Below are positions 1 to 5,996 of a stretch of 21,080 nt of DNA, in pieces. The DNA comes from a virus, in the IMG/VR virus record IMGVR_UViG_3300048904_000279, positions 1-21,080 of that record. One strand, 5' to 3'. The notes below the pieces were generated by a model. The model had not been told where the DNA came from and made no database searches. It saw only the letters and a program-made list of their open reading frames with translations. The position numbers and the translations under genes were made by a program. The number at the start of each line of letters is the position of its first letter. Positions within the stretch are counted from its first letter, which is position 1.

Positions 1-22
1 CGGATAACTTCGGTTTCTCGTC

Positions 23-52
23 TATGCACTGCTAACTAACCCGGGTTAGAAT
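23..52 (+). promoter_or_regulatory. Promoter P1 with palindromic operator
   Basis: The -35-like TATGCA (23-28) is followed by an 18-bp spacer and the -10 TAGAAT (47-52). The perfect palindrome CTAACCCGGGTTAG lies at 36-49 and overlaps the -10. It belongs to a family of ten such elements in this window. The leader runs to the ATG at 97 with a GAAGGGA ribosome binding site. A regulator binding the palindrome would directly block RNA polymerase; that role is inferred. Confidence 0.8.
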
Positions 53-96
53 TGTAGTAACAACAGGGAAACAGGAACTCGAAGGGACTGATCAAA

Positions 97-423
97 ATGA
101 CCACCAACGAAACCACCAAGATTCAGCCGGTCGCCGGAATGGGATGCTCGTACGGTGCAGGATCAGACAGCTACCCCGGAACCATCACCCGGGTCTCCGA
201 ATCCGGCAAGACCCTCTGGATGCGCCACGACGAGGTCCTTGTCCTCTCCGGCTCCTTCCAGACCGGCGACTGCGTCTACACCACCATCGAGCGGGACGAC
301 ACCCCCGAACTCAAGTACAGCCTCCGCAAGTCCGGCCGCTGGGTCCCCGTCGGATGCGACGACGTCTGGTACATGGCCCTCGGAATCGGCACCCGGCGCT
401 ACTACCAGGACCCGCACTTCTAA
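97..423 (+). CDS. Small unknown phage protein
   Basis: This 108-residue protein is the first gene after promoter P1. The ATG at 97 is preceded by a leader (GAAGGGACTGATCAAA) resembling those of the other promoter cassettes. The N-terminus is Thr-rich (MTTNETTK). Next comes a Gly/Cys segment (GMGCSYGAGSDSYPGT, about residues 14-29) and then a beta-strand-like stretch with SGKTLWMRHDE. It ends in an aromatic region with KSGRW and RRYYQDP. There is no signal peptide or membrane segment. The layout suggests a small soluble beta-rich protein, but I do not recognise a function. Confidence 0.75.
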   Translation: MTTNETTKIQPVAGMGCSYGAGSDSYPGTITRVSESGKTLWMRHDEVLVLSGSFQTGDCVYTTIERDDTPELKYSLRKSGRWVPVGCDDVWYMALGIGTRRYYQDPHF

Positions 424-444
424 ACCACCACAAGTTCACCGGTA

Positions 445-470
445 GCCCGGGGCGGAAAGACCCCCCGGGC
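445..470 (+). terminator. Hairpin between first two genes, possible attenuator
   Basis: GCCCGGGG (445-452) can pair with CCCCGGGC (463-470) around a 10-base loop. No U-tract follows, so it is either a weak terminator or attenuator, or an RNA-stabilising stem between the gene ending at 423 and the one starting at 525. Confidence 0.45.
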
Positions 471-524
471 GAACCGGGCCAACGTAAACCCAAATAACCA
501 CCACCACCAGTTAGGAAAACCGCC

Positions 525-686
525 ATGTCACTCTCCAAAGCCCAGCGCATGTTCCTCATCGTCTGTCTGGTGATCAGCACCGCAATGATCACGACGAGCT
601 GGGGCATCCTGATCCTCAAGGCCCTCCGCCTCGTCGGCACGGTCTTCCTCCCCAGCATCGTCGGCAACTGGCCGGACCCGATGTGA
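525..686 (+). CDS. Small membrane protein
   Basis: This 53-residue protein starts at the ATG at 525, behind a TTAGGAAAA ribosome binding site. Residues about 9-33 are strongly hydrophobic (FLIVCLVISTAMITTSWGILIL). A second, weaker hydrophobic stretch follows near the C-terminus (VGTVFLPSIVG). One transmembrane helix is likely and two are possible. Its stop overlaps the GTG of the next gene (ATGTGA), so the two are probably translationally coupled. The function is unknown, and a holin role cannot be inferred from this alone. Confidence 0.65.
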   Translation: MSLSKAQRMFLIVCLVISTAMITTSWGILILKALRLVGTVFLPSIVGNWPDPM

Positions 687-853
687 ACCTGAATCCGCTC
701 TCGCGAAAGCTCTACAGAGCCGCACGGGCCACACGGGATGCGAATGCAATCCTACGGGGTCCGAAACCCGCCGCTAGGCGAATCTTCACACGATTTGCCT
801 ACAGGGAAACTAACAAGTTGCTAGCCCGGGCACTCCGCTCACTCTTCAAGTAA
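683..853 (+). CDS. Small basic protein
   Basis: This 56-residue protein starts at the GTG at 683, overlapping the upstream stop. It is very basic: Arg and Lys are spread throughout, with motifs such as LSRKLYRAARATRD, RGPKPAARR and LLARALRSLFK, which form an amphipathic pattern. From memory, short Arg-rich proteins with a GPxAxARR-type core occur in other actinobacterial phages and plasmids without a named role. Nucleic-acid or membrane-surface binding is plausible from the charge only. Confidence 0.65.
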   Translation: MNLNPLSRKLYRAARATRDANAILRGPKPAARRIFTRFAYRETNKLLARALRSLFK

Positions 854-866
854 GGAAACCACCACA

Positions 867-1073
867 ATGCCTACTACCAGCCACACCACTGTTGACCCCG
901 TCAAGACGCTCCAGTCCCAGGTGGACTCACTCCAGTACAACAAGGCCCGGGCCGAGGAACAGGCCGAAGCGCTGATGCTCCAGTCCATGGTCCAGTCCAC
1001 CCTCGCCGCCGACATCCAGGTGTCCCTGGACCGCCTCCAGGCCGCCATCGCCGCCATCGAGGCCCTGTCATGA
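867..1073 (+). CDS. Small coiled-coil protein
   Basis: This 68-residue protein starts at the ATG at 867 behind TAAGGAAACC. From about residue 12 to the end it is almost entirely helix-forming with heptad-like spacing of Leu, Ile and Val (KTLQSQVDSLQY, then LDRLQAAIAAIEAL). This suggests a homodimeric or oligomeric coiled coil. It has no Cys or membrane segment. Its stop overlaps the next start (ATGA at 1070-1073). Function is unknown. Confidence 0.7.
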   Translation: MPTTSHTTVDPVKTLQSQVDSLQYNKARAEEQAEALMLQSMVQSTLAADIQVSLDRLQAAIAAIEALS

Positions 1074-1303
1074 CGCACTCCAACTTCCGCATCGGCGACT
1101 TCATCAAGGTCCTCCCGCCCCAGGGGGCGCCGGTGTTCGGGACCGCGATGGACACCAGGACCCAGTTCGGGGACGCGATCTTCGACGTCCTGACCGACGC
1201 CGGTGACGGGGTGCGCAATGCCCGGCGGTTCAACCTGAATTACGTGGATGTCCAGACCCTGTTCCGGACCAGCCCGCACGGGAACGATTACCGTGCCGAT
1301 TGA
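1070..1303 (+). CDS. Small unknown protein
   Basis: This 77-residue protein has its ATG at 1070, overlapping the preceding stop. The opening FRIGDFIKVLPPQGAPVFGTA resembles small beta-barrel folds in which a RIGDxIxV strand leads the chain. The sequence is soluble, mildly acidic and without Cys. It is one of several proteins in the window that open with a xIGDxI/V pattern (see the gene at 5626). Function is not recognised. Confidence 0.65.
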   Translation: MTHSNFRIGDFIKVLPPQGAPVFGTAMDTRTQFGDAIFDVLTDAGDGVRNARRFNLNYVDVQTLFRTSPHGNDYRAD

Positions 1304-1520
1304 AGCCGGGCTGATGCCCTCCCTCAATGACCCCGCCGAAATGTGGGGTCTCTGGGCCGAGAACATGTTCGGTGACGACATGGAGCCGGGCGAGAGCCTG
1401 TACCAAATGGGTGTCCGCTACCGGGACGCCTACCGTACGGTCCAGTCCCGCAACCACCTGAGCCGCCAGACCGGCCTGCGGATCATCTCCGAAAACATCC
1501 TCAACGAAAGGTCCCACTGA
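1293..1520 (+). CDS. Small unknown protein
   Basis: The protein has 75 residues if it starts at the GTG at 1293, which overlaps the end of the previous gene, or 68 if it starts at the ATG at 1314. GGGA at 1280-1283 slightly favours the GTG. It is soluble and rich in acidic and aromatic residues (MWGLWAENMFGDDMEPGE), followed by a basic helical C-terminus (RYRDAYRTVQSRNHLSRQTG). No family is recognised. Its stop overlaps the next ATG (TGATG). Confidence 0.6.
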   Translation: MPIEAGLMPSLNDPAEMWGLWAENMFGDDMEPGESLYQMGVRYRDAYRTVQSRNHLSRQTGLRIISENILNERSH

Positions 1521-1735
1521 TGCCCAGCCGCCGCCGCATCCCCAACATCACCACCGCTGTCCGGTCCAACCTGTGCTTCGGATGCCGAGCCTCCCACGGA
1601 GCCGTGGTCGATGACACCGTCTACCACGATGACCTCGCGGCCATGTTCGACATCCTCGCCGACATGGTCGTCGCCGAACGCGAAACCGGTATCCCGTGGG
1701 ATGACATGGAGACAGCCCCGCGGAGGTTCCAGTAA
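1520..1735 (+). CDS. Small protein with a CxxC pair
   Basis: This 71-residue protein starts at the ATG at 1520 (TGATG overlap). The N-terminus is basic (MPSRRRIPN). CFGC at about residues 19-22 is followed by RASH, so a partial zinc-knuckle is possible, although only two Cys and nearby His residues are available. The second half is an acidic helix (DDLAAMFDILADMVVAERE). Function is unknown. Its TAATG links it to the next gene. Confidence 0.6.
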   Translation: MPSRRRIPNITTAVRSNLCFGCRASHGAVVDDTVYHDDLAAMFDILADMVVAERETGIPWDDMETAPRRFQ

Positions 1736-1875
1736 TGCCCGACGAGACGACCTACACCCCCGGCTCCCTCGCCTGGATCGAACACTACGTGGGCCACCTC
1801 TTCCGGGGCATGAACCTGAACACCATGAGCCGGGACATCATCGCAGAAAGGGATGACCATGCCGATCCAGTATGA
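1735..1875 (+). CDS. Very small unknown protein
   Basis: This 46-residue protein starts at the ATG of TAATG at 1735 and ends at 1875, overlapping the next gene by 17 bases. It contains a compact helical segment (SLAWIEHYVGHLFRGMNLNTMSRDI is the rough span, residues 11-35). Support is the stop-start coupling and the absence of any other gene in the interval. Function is not recognised. Confidence 0.5.
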   Translation: MPDETTYTPGSLAWIEHYVGHLFRGMNLNTMSRDIIAERDDHADPV

Positions 1876-2095
1876 CCGCACCGGCACGCCGCGCTGGTAC
1901 GACACCCCCACTAGCGCCGCGTACGAATACTCCCGCGACGGCGGCTTCCGGGTCACCAGCGCCCCCACCATCTGGCGGACACCGCGCAGGGAGGACATCA
2001 CCGTCGTCTCACCGCCGCACGGCGCCATCCAACTGGCCCTGCGGAACCTGTCCGCCGCCATCATCCGAGCACGAACGGAGCCGTACGTTGCCTGA
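1859..2095 (+). CDS. Small unknown protein
   Basis: The protein has 78 residues from the ATG at 1859. The ATG at 1853 is in frame, but it lies too close to the GAAAGGG ribosome binding site (1846-1852). The N-terminal half is Tyr/Trp/Pro-rich (YDRTGTPRWYDTP), probably beta or irregular. The C-terminal half is helical (IQLALRNLSAAIIRAR). No known domain is recognised. It overlaps the next gene by 8 bases. Confidence 0.6.
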   Translation: MPIQYDRTGTPRWYDTPTSAAYEYSRDGGFRVTSAPTIWRTPRREDITVVSPPHGAIQLALRNLSAAIIRARTEPYVA

Positions 2096-2390
2096 ACTCC
2101 CCGACATGGACCGCCTGCGACAGGCCTGGGAAGCTCTCCGGGACCTTGAGACGAACACCACCGCCTTACGTGCCGCCCGCGCCGTGCAGGAGAACCGCCG
2201 GATCACGGTGGAGGACCTCGCCCACTGGACTGGCACTGTCGGGGCCTCGGCCGACCGGCACGCCGCCAACCGCCTGGCCCTGGAGGGCTTGAGGGATCGC
2301 ATCATCGAGGCCCGGTACCGGAACGCCCGGCAGGAGGAATCCGACGCCCTGCTCCAGGACCTGGGCTGGGACCAGACCGACTGCGCCTAA
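2088..2390 (+). CDS. Small helical protein, TTG start
   Basis: This 100-residue protein starts at the TTG at 2088, 8 bases after ACGGAG. The ATG at 2106 is an alternative without such a site. It is nearly all helical and charged, including LRQAWEALRDLETNTTALRA and RDRIIEARYRNARQEE, and may form a coiled-coil bundle. ENRRITVEDLAHWTGTVG in the middle vaguely resembles a helix-turn-helix turn, but that is weak. It is the last gene of the P1 unit, and promoter P2 follows at once. Confidence 0.6.
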   Translation: MPELPDMDRLRQAWEALRDLETNTTALRAARAVQENRRITVEDLAHWTGTVGASADRHAANRLALEGLRDRIIEARYRNARQEESDALLQDLGWDQTDCA

Positions 2391-2409
2391 AACCTGTTAG
2401 GTTTCGGTC

Positions 2410-2439
2410 TAGGCACTGAGATATAACCCGGGTTAGAAT
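2410..2439 (+). promoter_or_regulatory. Promoter P2 with palindromic operator
   Basis: TAGGCA (2410-2415), an 18-bp spacer and TAGAAT (2434-2439) form the promoter. The palindrome core TAACCCGGGTTA lies at 2424-2435; the outermost left base is A instead of C. It is the same family as P1, but its leader is much longer (about 173 bases to the ATG). Confidence 0.8.
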
Positions 2440-2612
2440 TAGGTATCAAAAGAAAATAGAGACCAAGGAACCACCGACTCAACGCTCTAAGTAGCCCGCC
2501 AGGGTGAGATTGCCGGAGAGAAGGTGCCGGGCAACACGAACCACTCAGGCGCCCATTAGGAAACGACCCGGTTTGCTCCTAGTCTCACGACCCACCAGAA
2601 GGACTGATTCAA
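2440..2612 (+). other. Long 5' leader of the P2 unit
   Basis: This non-coding stretch lies between P2 and the ATG at 2613. Other family promoters have only about 35-50 bases here. It contains an imperfect hairpin around TTGCCGG and CCGGGCAA (about 2511-2536) and ends in AGAAGGACTGATTCAA, the usual leader end of this family. I see no convincing coding sequence. An open frame from 2504 exists, but its upstream part has the shadow composition of the 2613 gene. Confidence 0.4.
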
Positions 2613-2735
2613 ATGGCAACCACCACAGCTACCACCGTAGAGACCGTCAGCAAGAACGAGGCCTTTGTCAGCCTCATCACGGCAGTCACCAACCCGCTCG
2701 TCCAGGACCTGCTCCTGGCAGTCTTCGAAGCATAA
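2613..2735 (+). CDS. Very small unknown protein
   Basis: This 40-residue protein starts at the ATG at 2613 after AAGGACTGATTCAA. A Thr-rich start (MATTTATTVETV), shared in style with other cassette-first genes, is followed by a moderately hydrophobic helix (FVSLITAVTNPLVQDLLLAVFE). The helix has Asn, Asp and Gln and looks amphipathic rather than transmembrane. Function is unknown. Confidence 0.6.
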   Translation: MATTTATTVETVSKNEAFVSLITAVTNPLVQDLLLAVFEA

Positions 2736-2749
2736 GGGAGGCGGACGTC

Positions 2750-2920
2750 ATGGCACAGGAAGGCTCCGCAGGCGAACAGCGGCCGGTCGGTTTCGGGAAA
2801 CACTGCCCCTTCTGCAACCAATGGTTCTTCTCCACCGAGTACCTGGAACACATGGACATGGAACTCGACCTCATCAACCTCAACAAGGCCGAAGCGGCCA
2901 AGAATGTCTCCTCTAGCTAG
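2750..2920 (+). CDS. Zinc-finger-like microprotein
   Basis: This 56-residue protein starts at the ATG at 2750, behind GGGAGGCGG. HCPFCNQWFFSTEYLEHMDME (roughly residues 19-39) has a CxxC pair, an aromatic spacer and a His, close to a C2H2-type finger with one unclear ligand. An acidic and Lys-containing helix follows. It could be a small DNA-, RNA- or protein-binding finger. A longer in-frame opening upstream is rejected because it is a shadow of the preceding gene. A terminator follows at 2946. Confidence 0.65.
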   Translation: MAQEGSAGEQRPVGFGKHCPFCNQWFFSTEYLEHMDMELDLINLNKAEAAKNVSSS

Positions 2921-2945
2921 AAGGTGATCCATAATCTGGCGACTG

Positions 2946-2978
2946 GCCCGGAACCGATTTGGGGGGTTCCGGGCTTTT
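2946..2978 (+). terminator. Rho-independent terminator
   Basis: GCCCGGAACC (2946-2955) pairs perfectly with GGTTCCGGGC (2965-2974) around a 9-base loop, followed by TTTT (2975-2978). It ends the P2 unit just before promoter P3. Confidence 0.85.
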
Positions 2979-3005
2979 CGTCGTGAACAATTCGGCTTGC
3001 TCGTC

Positions 3006-3035
3006 TAGGCACTGCAACCTAACCTCGGTTAGAAT
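3006..3035 (+). promoter_or_regulatory. Promoter P3 with palindromic operator
   Basis: TAGGCA (3006-3011), an 18-bp spacer and TAGAAT (3030-3035) are present. The palindrome CTAACCTCGGTTAG lies at 3019-3032. Upstream TTCGGCTTGCTCGTC resembles the sequence before P1 and P10. The spacing to the ATG at 3071 is 35 bases. Confidence 0.85.
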
Positions 3036-3070
3036 GAGAGTACAGACAAAGAAAAAAGGAGCTGATCCAA

Positions 3071-3499
3071 ATGACCACCACAGTCAAAGCCACAGAAATC
3101 GTCCGGGGCGACGAGGTCACCGACATCTACGGACGGACCTACACGGTAACCCGGGTCGAGCACAACGTAGCCCGCGGAGCTGGCGTCTACCTCCACCTCG
3201 AAACCCAGGGCTACCCCGAATTCTTCCTCAACGGTGCCGAGTTCAAACTCACCACCACCCCCCGACCCGTCCCCACCGCCCAGCTCGACAGCCTGACCCG
3301 CCAGTACATCGCCGAATCCCAGGCCCGCCTCAACCGGCTCACCGCAACCCCCACCCTGGACGACGGCAAGTGGCGGTACCTGGCATTCCGCGACCTCAAT
3401 GGCCACATGGACCGCCGCGAATACCGCACCGAGAAGGGCTTCCTCACCGCATACATCCGGGTAGCACGCCAGGGCTGTGACATCCTCATCGCGGAATAG
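3071..3499 (+). CDS. Unknown early-type protein
   Basis: This 142-residue protein is the only gene of the P3 unit. The ATG at 3071 follows AAAGGAGCTGATCCAA. The N-terminal half has the feel of a small beta-barrel: VRGDEVTDIYGRTYTVTRVEH, then a strand GVYLHLETQGYPEFF. After a Pro/Thr linker (about residues 58-70) a helix (LDSLTRQYIAESQARLNRL) leads into a charged beta/alpha end. Similar xxGDxV...GRxYxV openings occur in several neighbours, so these may be diverged relatives. Function is not recognised. Confidence 0.75.
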   Translation: MTTTVKATEIVRGDEVTDIYGRTYTVTRVEHNVARGAGVYLHLETQGYPEFFLNGAEFKLTTTPRPVPTAQLDSLTRQYIAESQARLNRLTATPTLDDGKWRYLAFRDLNGHMDRREYRTEKGFLTAYIRVARQGCDILIAE

Positions 3500-3533
3500 C
3501 CCAACAAATCGGTTACAAATCAGGACCCGGGTC

Positions 3534-3563
3534 TAGTGCCCGGGTCCTAACCTCGGTTAGAAT
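3534..3563 (+). promoter_or_regulatory. Promoter P4 with palindromic operator
   Basis: TAGTGC (3534-3539), an 18-bp spacer and TAGAAT (3558-3563) are present. The palindrome CTAACCTCGGTTAG lies at 3547-3560. A second palindrome, GACCCGGGTC, lies just upstream (about 3524-3533), and its right part CCCGGGTC recurs at 3539-3546. Confidence 0.8.
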
Positions 3564-3606
3564 GAAGGTAGAACAAAAGAGAAACCACCACAGGAGACTG
3601 ATCCAA

Positions 3607-3798
3607 ATGCAAATCGCCCCCACCTTTCTGATCCCGGGAACCCACATCCTCCACCCGGTCACCGGCGAAACCCTCACCGTCACCGAAGTCCGGCACCTGC
3701 CCTTCGAGACCCAGGTCAGCTACAGCGTCGTCCGCGGCACCCGCACCGACACCAGCTTCCTCTCCCTCCCCCTCAAGACCACCGTCACCCTCGTCTAG
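3607..3798 (+). CDS. Small unknown protein
   Basis: This 63-residue protein starts at the ATG at 3607, after the family leader AGGAGACTGATCCAA. It is beta-rich: FLIPGTHILHPVTGETLTVTEVRHL, then a strand pair ending in LKTTVTLV. The GTxIxxPxTGExLTVTEV opening is reminiscent of SH3-like or small barrel proteins and of the opening of the 3071 gene. Function is unknown. The in-frame ATG at 3562 lies inside the promoter and is not the start. Confidence 0.65.
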   Translation: MQIAPTFLIPGTHILHPVTGETLTVTEVRHLPFETQVSYSVVRGTRTDTSFLSLPLKTTVTLV

Positions 3799-3809
3799 GA
3801 CTGATCCCC

Positions 3810-4049
3810 ATGGCACAGTACGAGAAGACCACCTTCGAGCGGATGGACCGCACCGGCACCAGCGACGAGTACCGCACCTACGGCAACATGAGCGTGACGC
3901 TGGCCTACCTGGACACCTACCATGGCCGGACCGATGCGGACGTGCAGGTCTTCGACCCGACGACAAGCCGTAGCCGTAGCTACCGCGGCCGGGCCATGGA
4001 CAACGCGCAGGCCATCATCGACCGGCACCTTCGGTCCCTGGGTTACTAA
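3810..4049 (+). CDS. Small unknown protein
   Basis: This 79-residue protein starts at the ATG at 3810, 11 bases after the preceding stop, behind TAGGACTGATCCCC, a copy of the family leader without a promoter. It is soluble and hydrophilic, with VTLAYLDTYHGRTDADVQVFDP in the middle and a basic helical end (RSYRGRAMDNAQAIIDRHLRSL). No known domain is recognised. It is second in the P4 unit. Confidence 0.65.
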   Translation: MAQYEKTTFERMDRTGTSDEYRTYGNMSVTLAYLDTYHGRTDADVQVFDPTTSRSRSYRGRAMDNAQAIIDRHLRSLGY

Positions 4050-4106
4050 ACACGCTGGACAATCAGTAGCCCAAAAAACAAATCGAGTATTTCATGAGTA
4101 CTCATC

Positions 4107-4136
4107 TAGTCACAGGGTACTAACCCGGGTTAGAAT
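4107..4136 (+). promoter_or_regulatory. Promoter P5 with palindromic operator
   Basis: TAGTCA (4107-4112), an 18-bp spacer and TAGAAT (4131-4136) are present. The perfect palindrome CTAACCCGGGTTAG lies at 4120-4133. A second perfect palindrome, ATGAGTACTCAT (4094-4105), abuts the -35, a feature no other copy has. Confidence 0.85.
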
Positions 4137-4183
4137 AGAGTATCAAAGAAAATAGACAGACCAACAACCAGGAGACGATCCCA

Positions 4184-4429
4184 ATGACCACCACCCAAGT
4201 AGCCGGAACCGAAGCCCTCCGACTGGGCACCGGCTCAGCAGTCATCCTGGTCTGGTCAGGCGACCGGGACACCGCCATCCAGGCGGCCACCGACTGGGCC
4301 AACAACTGCCCCCGCTACAACGGGATGAAGGCCACCATCAAGCGGGTCACCCCCAGGGCCAACCGCTACAGCACCCTCGGATACGAAGGCCCCGCCACAA
4401 GCGTGACCGTCGGGTTCGTCCGCAACTAA
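4184..4429 (+). CDS. Small unknown protein
   Basis: This 81-residue protein starts at the ATG at 4184, after AGGAGACGATCCCA. The first codons (ATGACCACCACCCA) are identical to those of the gene at 20037, so promoter, leader and N-terminal codons recur together. The protein looks alpha/beta: GSAVILVWSGDRDTAIQAATDWANN, then KATIKRVTPR and a final strand VTVGFVRN. No catalytic motif is evident. Function is unknown. Confidence 0.7.
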   Translation: MTTTQVAGTEALRLGTGSAVILVWSGDRDTAIQAATDWANNCPRYNGMKATIKRVTPRANRYSTLGYEGPATSVTVGFVRN

Positions 4430-4493
4430 CCTAACCACCACCGCACCGCTGAGAGCTGGGACAGCGTACTCTCACCGAAAGAACACCCCCGTC

Positions 4494-4799
4494 ATGTCAA
4501 CACCACCACCACCAGCTACAACCGGCCAGACCATACTGAGCCAGATAGGACCCTGGATACGAGCCTCGCTCGACATCCGGACAGGAACATACCGGGCCGA
4601 TGACCACGGTCTCTTCATCACCGACTGCTTCATTAGCACCAAACCCCGCAAACGCGGCACCATCAGCATCCGCCCCTCCGGGCAAGGCTTCTACGAAGTC
4701 ACCTTCCAAGACCTCCGCGGCAACACCGTCGAAGAACACGACGCCGCCGACCTCTCCTACATCGTCCGGCTCCTCAAACGCAAAGCCGGACTCAAATGA
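4494..4799 (+). CDS. Small unknown protein
   Basis: This 101-residue protein starts at the ATG at 4494 behind GAAAGAAC. A short Pro-rich start (MSTPPPPATTG) is followed by alternating strands: IRASLDIRTGTYRADDHGLFI, GTISIRPSGQGFYEVTFQD. It ends with a basic helix (YIVRLLKRKAGLK). It is likely a small beta-sheet protein. A weak stem, TGAGAG with CTCTCA, lies just upstream at about 4450-4475. Function is not recognised. Confidence 0.65.
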   Translation: MSTPPPPATTGQTILSQIGPWIRASLDIRTGTYRADDHGLFITDCFISTKPRKRGTISIRPSGQGFYEVTFQDLRGNTVEEHDAADLSYIVRLLKRKAGLK

Positions 4800-4819
4800 C
4801 CCCCCACACCCACCACACC

Positions 4820-4985
4820 ATGAAAGGCGGTGATCAACTTGAGAGTCCCTGCACCTAAACCCCCCACCCACCCCAAGATGCAGGGAAGGCGGTGGTAGCC
4901 CTTGAGACGGGCAACCCCCCACACAACTGAATAGCCGACCGGTGCGGCCCCGAGGCGTAGGAACCCGAGGGGCCAACCCAACCCA
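4820..4985 (+). repeat. Non-coding interval with imperfect direct repeat and stems
   Basis: Two related blocks are present. Block 4824-4844 starts AAGGCGGTG and ends CTTGAGA; block 4886-4907 starts and ends the same way. Each is followed by a C-rich stretch. CCCTGCA (4847-4853) can pair with TGCAGGG (4879-4885). Further on, GGCCCC and GGGGCC (about 4947-4976) form another stem. A 12-codon frame (4820-4858) begins at the first block and a 6-codon frame at the second. This may be a structured leader or small RNA before the gene at 5008. Confidence 0.45.
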
Positions 4986-5007
4986 TACCACACAGAAAGC
5001 CAAAACC

Positions 5008-5226
5008 ATGACAACCAGACTCCAGCTCCTCTCCGACGCCATCAACAAAAACCTCGACAAAGGCCGCGACAAACTCCTCCACGGCACCCCCGCCGAACGG
5101 GACGAGGCCAAGGACGTCCTCGCCGGGATTGCCCTCGACTTCGTGCCCCAGCTCATCGCCCTGGCCATTGACCAGCAGAGGCTGATCGACGAGGCCGCCG
5201 CCCGGATGACCCGCCGGGACACCTAA
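5008..5226 (+). CDS. Small helical protein
   Basis: This 72-residue protein starts at the ATG at 5008, behind AGAAAG. It appears almost fully helical: LQLLSDAINKNLDKGRDKLLHG, then AERDEAKDVLAGIALDFVPQLIALAIDQQRLIDEAAARM. The hydrophobic middle (VLAGIALDFVPQLIALAI) carries an Asp and a Pro and is more likely a buried helical core than a membrane span. Function is unknown. Confidence 0.65.
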   Translation: MTTRLQLLSDAINKNLDKGRDKLLHGTPAERDEAKDVLAGIALDFVPQLIALAIDQQRLIDEAAARMTRRDT

Positions 5227-5273
5227 CCCCCCTAACTTTCTGGACGTCCTAAAAGAAATCGGCTACGCTCGTC

Positions 5274-5303
5274 TGGTCAACGTCAACTAACCTCGGTTAG
5301 AAT
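5274..5303 (+). promoter_or_regulatory. Promoter P6 with palindromic operator
   Basis: TGGTCA (5274-5279), an 18-bp spacer and TAGAAT (5298-5303) are present. The palindrome CTAACCTCGGTTAG lies at 5287-5300. The spacing to the ATG at 5347 is 43 bases. Confidence 0.85.
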
Positions 5304-5346
5304 GAAAGTACAGCAAGAGAAAAACTCACCACAGGAGCTGATCCAA

Positions 5347-5592
5347 ATGAAGCGAATCACCAGCCTCGAACTCGGCGAAAAGGTCACCGTCGCACTGCAC
5401 AGCAACTCCGGCAACGACCCGTGGATGGTTGACTGTACCTTCATCGACGTCACCGGCACCGGGGACGACGCCCGGGCCTTCTTCACCGACGGTGACACCG
5501 TTGAGGGAACCCCCTGGGAGCTGTACCGCTACAACGGCGGCTGGGTCTGGGGCAGTAGCTGTGACCGTGCCTCACTCGTAGCCCTCCGCTAA
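5347..5592 (+). CDS. Small unknown protein
   Basis: This 81-residue protein starts at the ATG at 5347 after AGGAGCTGATCCAA. It appears beta-rich and acidic: LELGEKVTVALHS, MVDCTFIDVTGTGDDARAFF, then an aromatic end with PWELYRYNGGWVWG. The pattern suggests a small barrel that could bind a ligand or protein surface. It is first gene of the P6 unit. Function is not recognised. Confidence 0.7.
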   Translation: MKRITSLELGEKVTVALHSNSGNDPWMVDCTFIDVTGTGDDARAFFTDGDTVEGTPWELYRYNGGWVWGSSCDRASLVALR

Positions 5593-5625
5593 ACCCGAAC
5601 CACCAACAGCACGAAAGGGACGACA

Positions 5626-5841
5626 ATGTCCAAGATTCAAGCCACCGACCTCCGGATCGGCGACGTCAAGGAATCCATCTACGGCGGCGACATGAAGGTC
5701 TGGAGCATTTCCCCGGACGACTATGGCGACGGGACCGGCATCCTGGTCACCTGGGACCTTGGGGCGGCGATGAACTACATGATGAGCACGGCCCTGTACA
5801 ACGGCGACAGAAACCCCGTCTTCGACCTCAAGAACCGCTAG
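5626..5841 (+). CDS. Small unknown protein
   Basis: This 71-residue protein starts at the ATG at 5626 behind GAAAGGGAC. The opening ATDLRIGDVKESIYGGDMKVWSI resembles the RIGDxI opening of the 1070 gene and the GDxV opening of the 3071 gene, so a shared small fold is possible. It is the last gene of this block, followed by a hairpin terminator at 5847. Confidence 0.65.
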   Translation: MSKIQATDLRIGDVKESIYGGDMKVWSISPDDYGDGTGILVTWDLGAAMNYMMSTALYNGDRNPVFDLKNR

Positions 5842-5846
5842 GACAG

Positions 5847-5868
5847 GCCCCGGTGACCCCGGGGCTTC
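5847..5868 (+). terminator. Hairpin terminator
   Basis: GCCCCGG (5847-5853) pairs with CCGGGGC (5859-5865) around a 5-base loop, followed by TTCGT. The T-tract is short. It separates the P6 unit from the lysin gene. Confidence 0.6.
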
Positions 5869-5923
5869 GTCATGCCCGCATTAGTCCATCGAATGGAGGT
5901 TAGGTCCCCGGCGCGTGACGTGT

Positions 5924-5953
5924 CAGGGACCACCCCTTCCCGGGGTTTAGACT
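5924..5953 (+). promoter_or_regulatory. Candidate divergent promoter before the lysin and head genes
   Basis: CAGGGA (5924-5929), an 18-bp spacer and TAGACT (5948-5953) keep the family's spacing. CCCGGGG just before the -10 resembles the right operator arm, but the left CTAAC arm is missing. If real, it would drive late genes without full operator control; this is inference. Confidence 0.35.
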
Positions 5954-5996
5954 CGCCGAGGACGGTCTCAAACGTCACCCGAGAGGACCCCTCAAA

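Noticed and set aside
2504-2749. N-terminal extension of the zinc-finger microprotein
   Set aside because: The frame is open but overlaps the 2613 gene in another frame, and has His/Arg/Pro-rich shadow composition; the ATG at 2750 has its own ribosome binding site.
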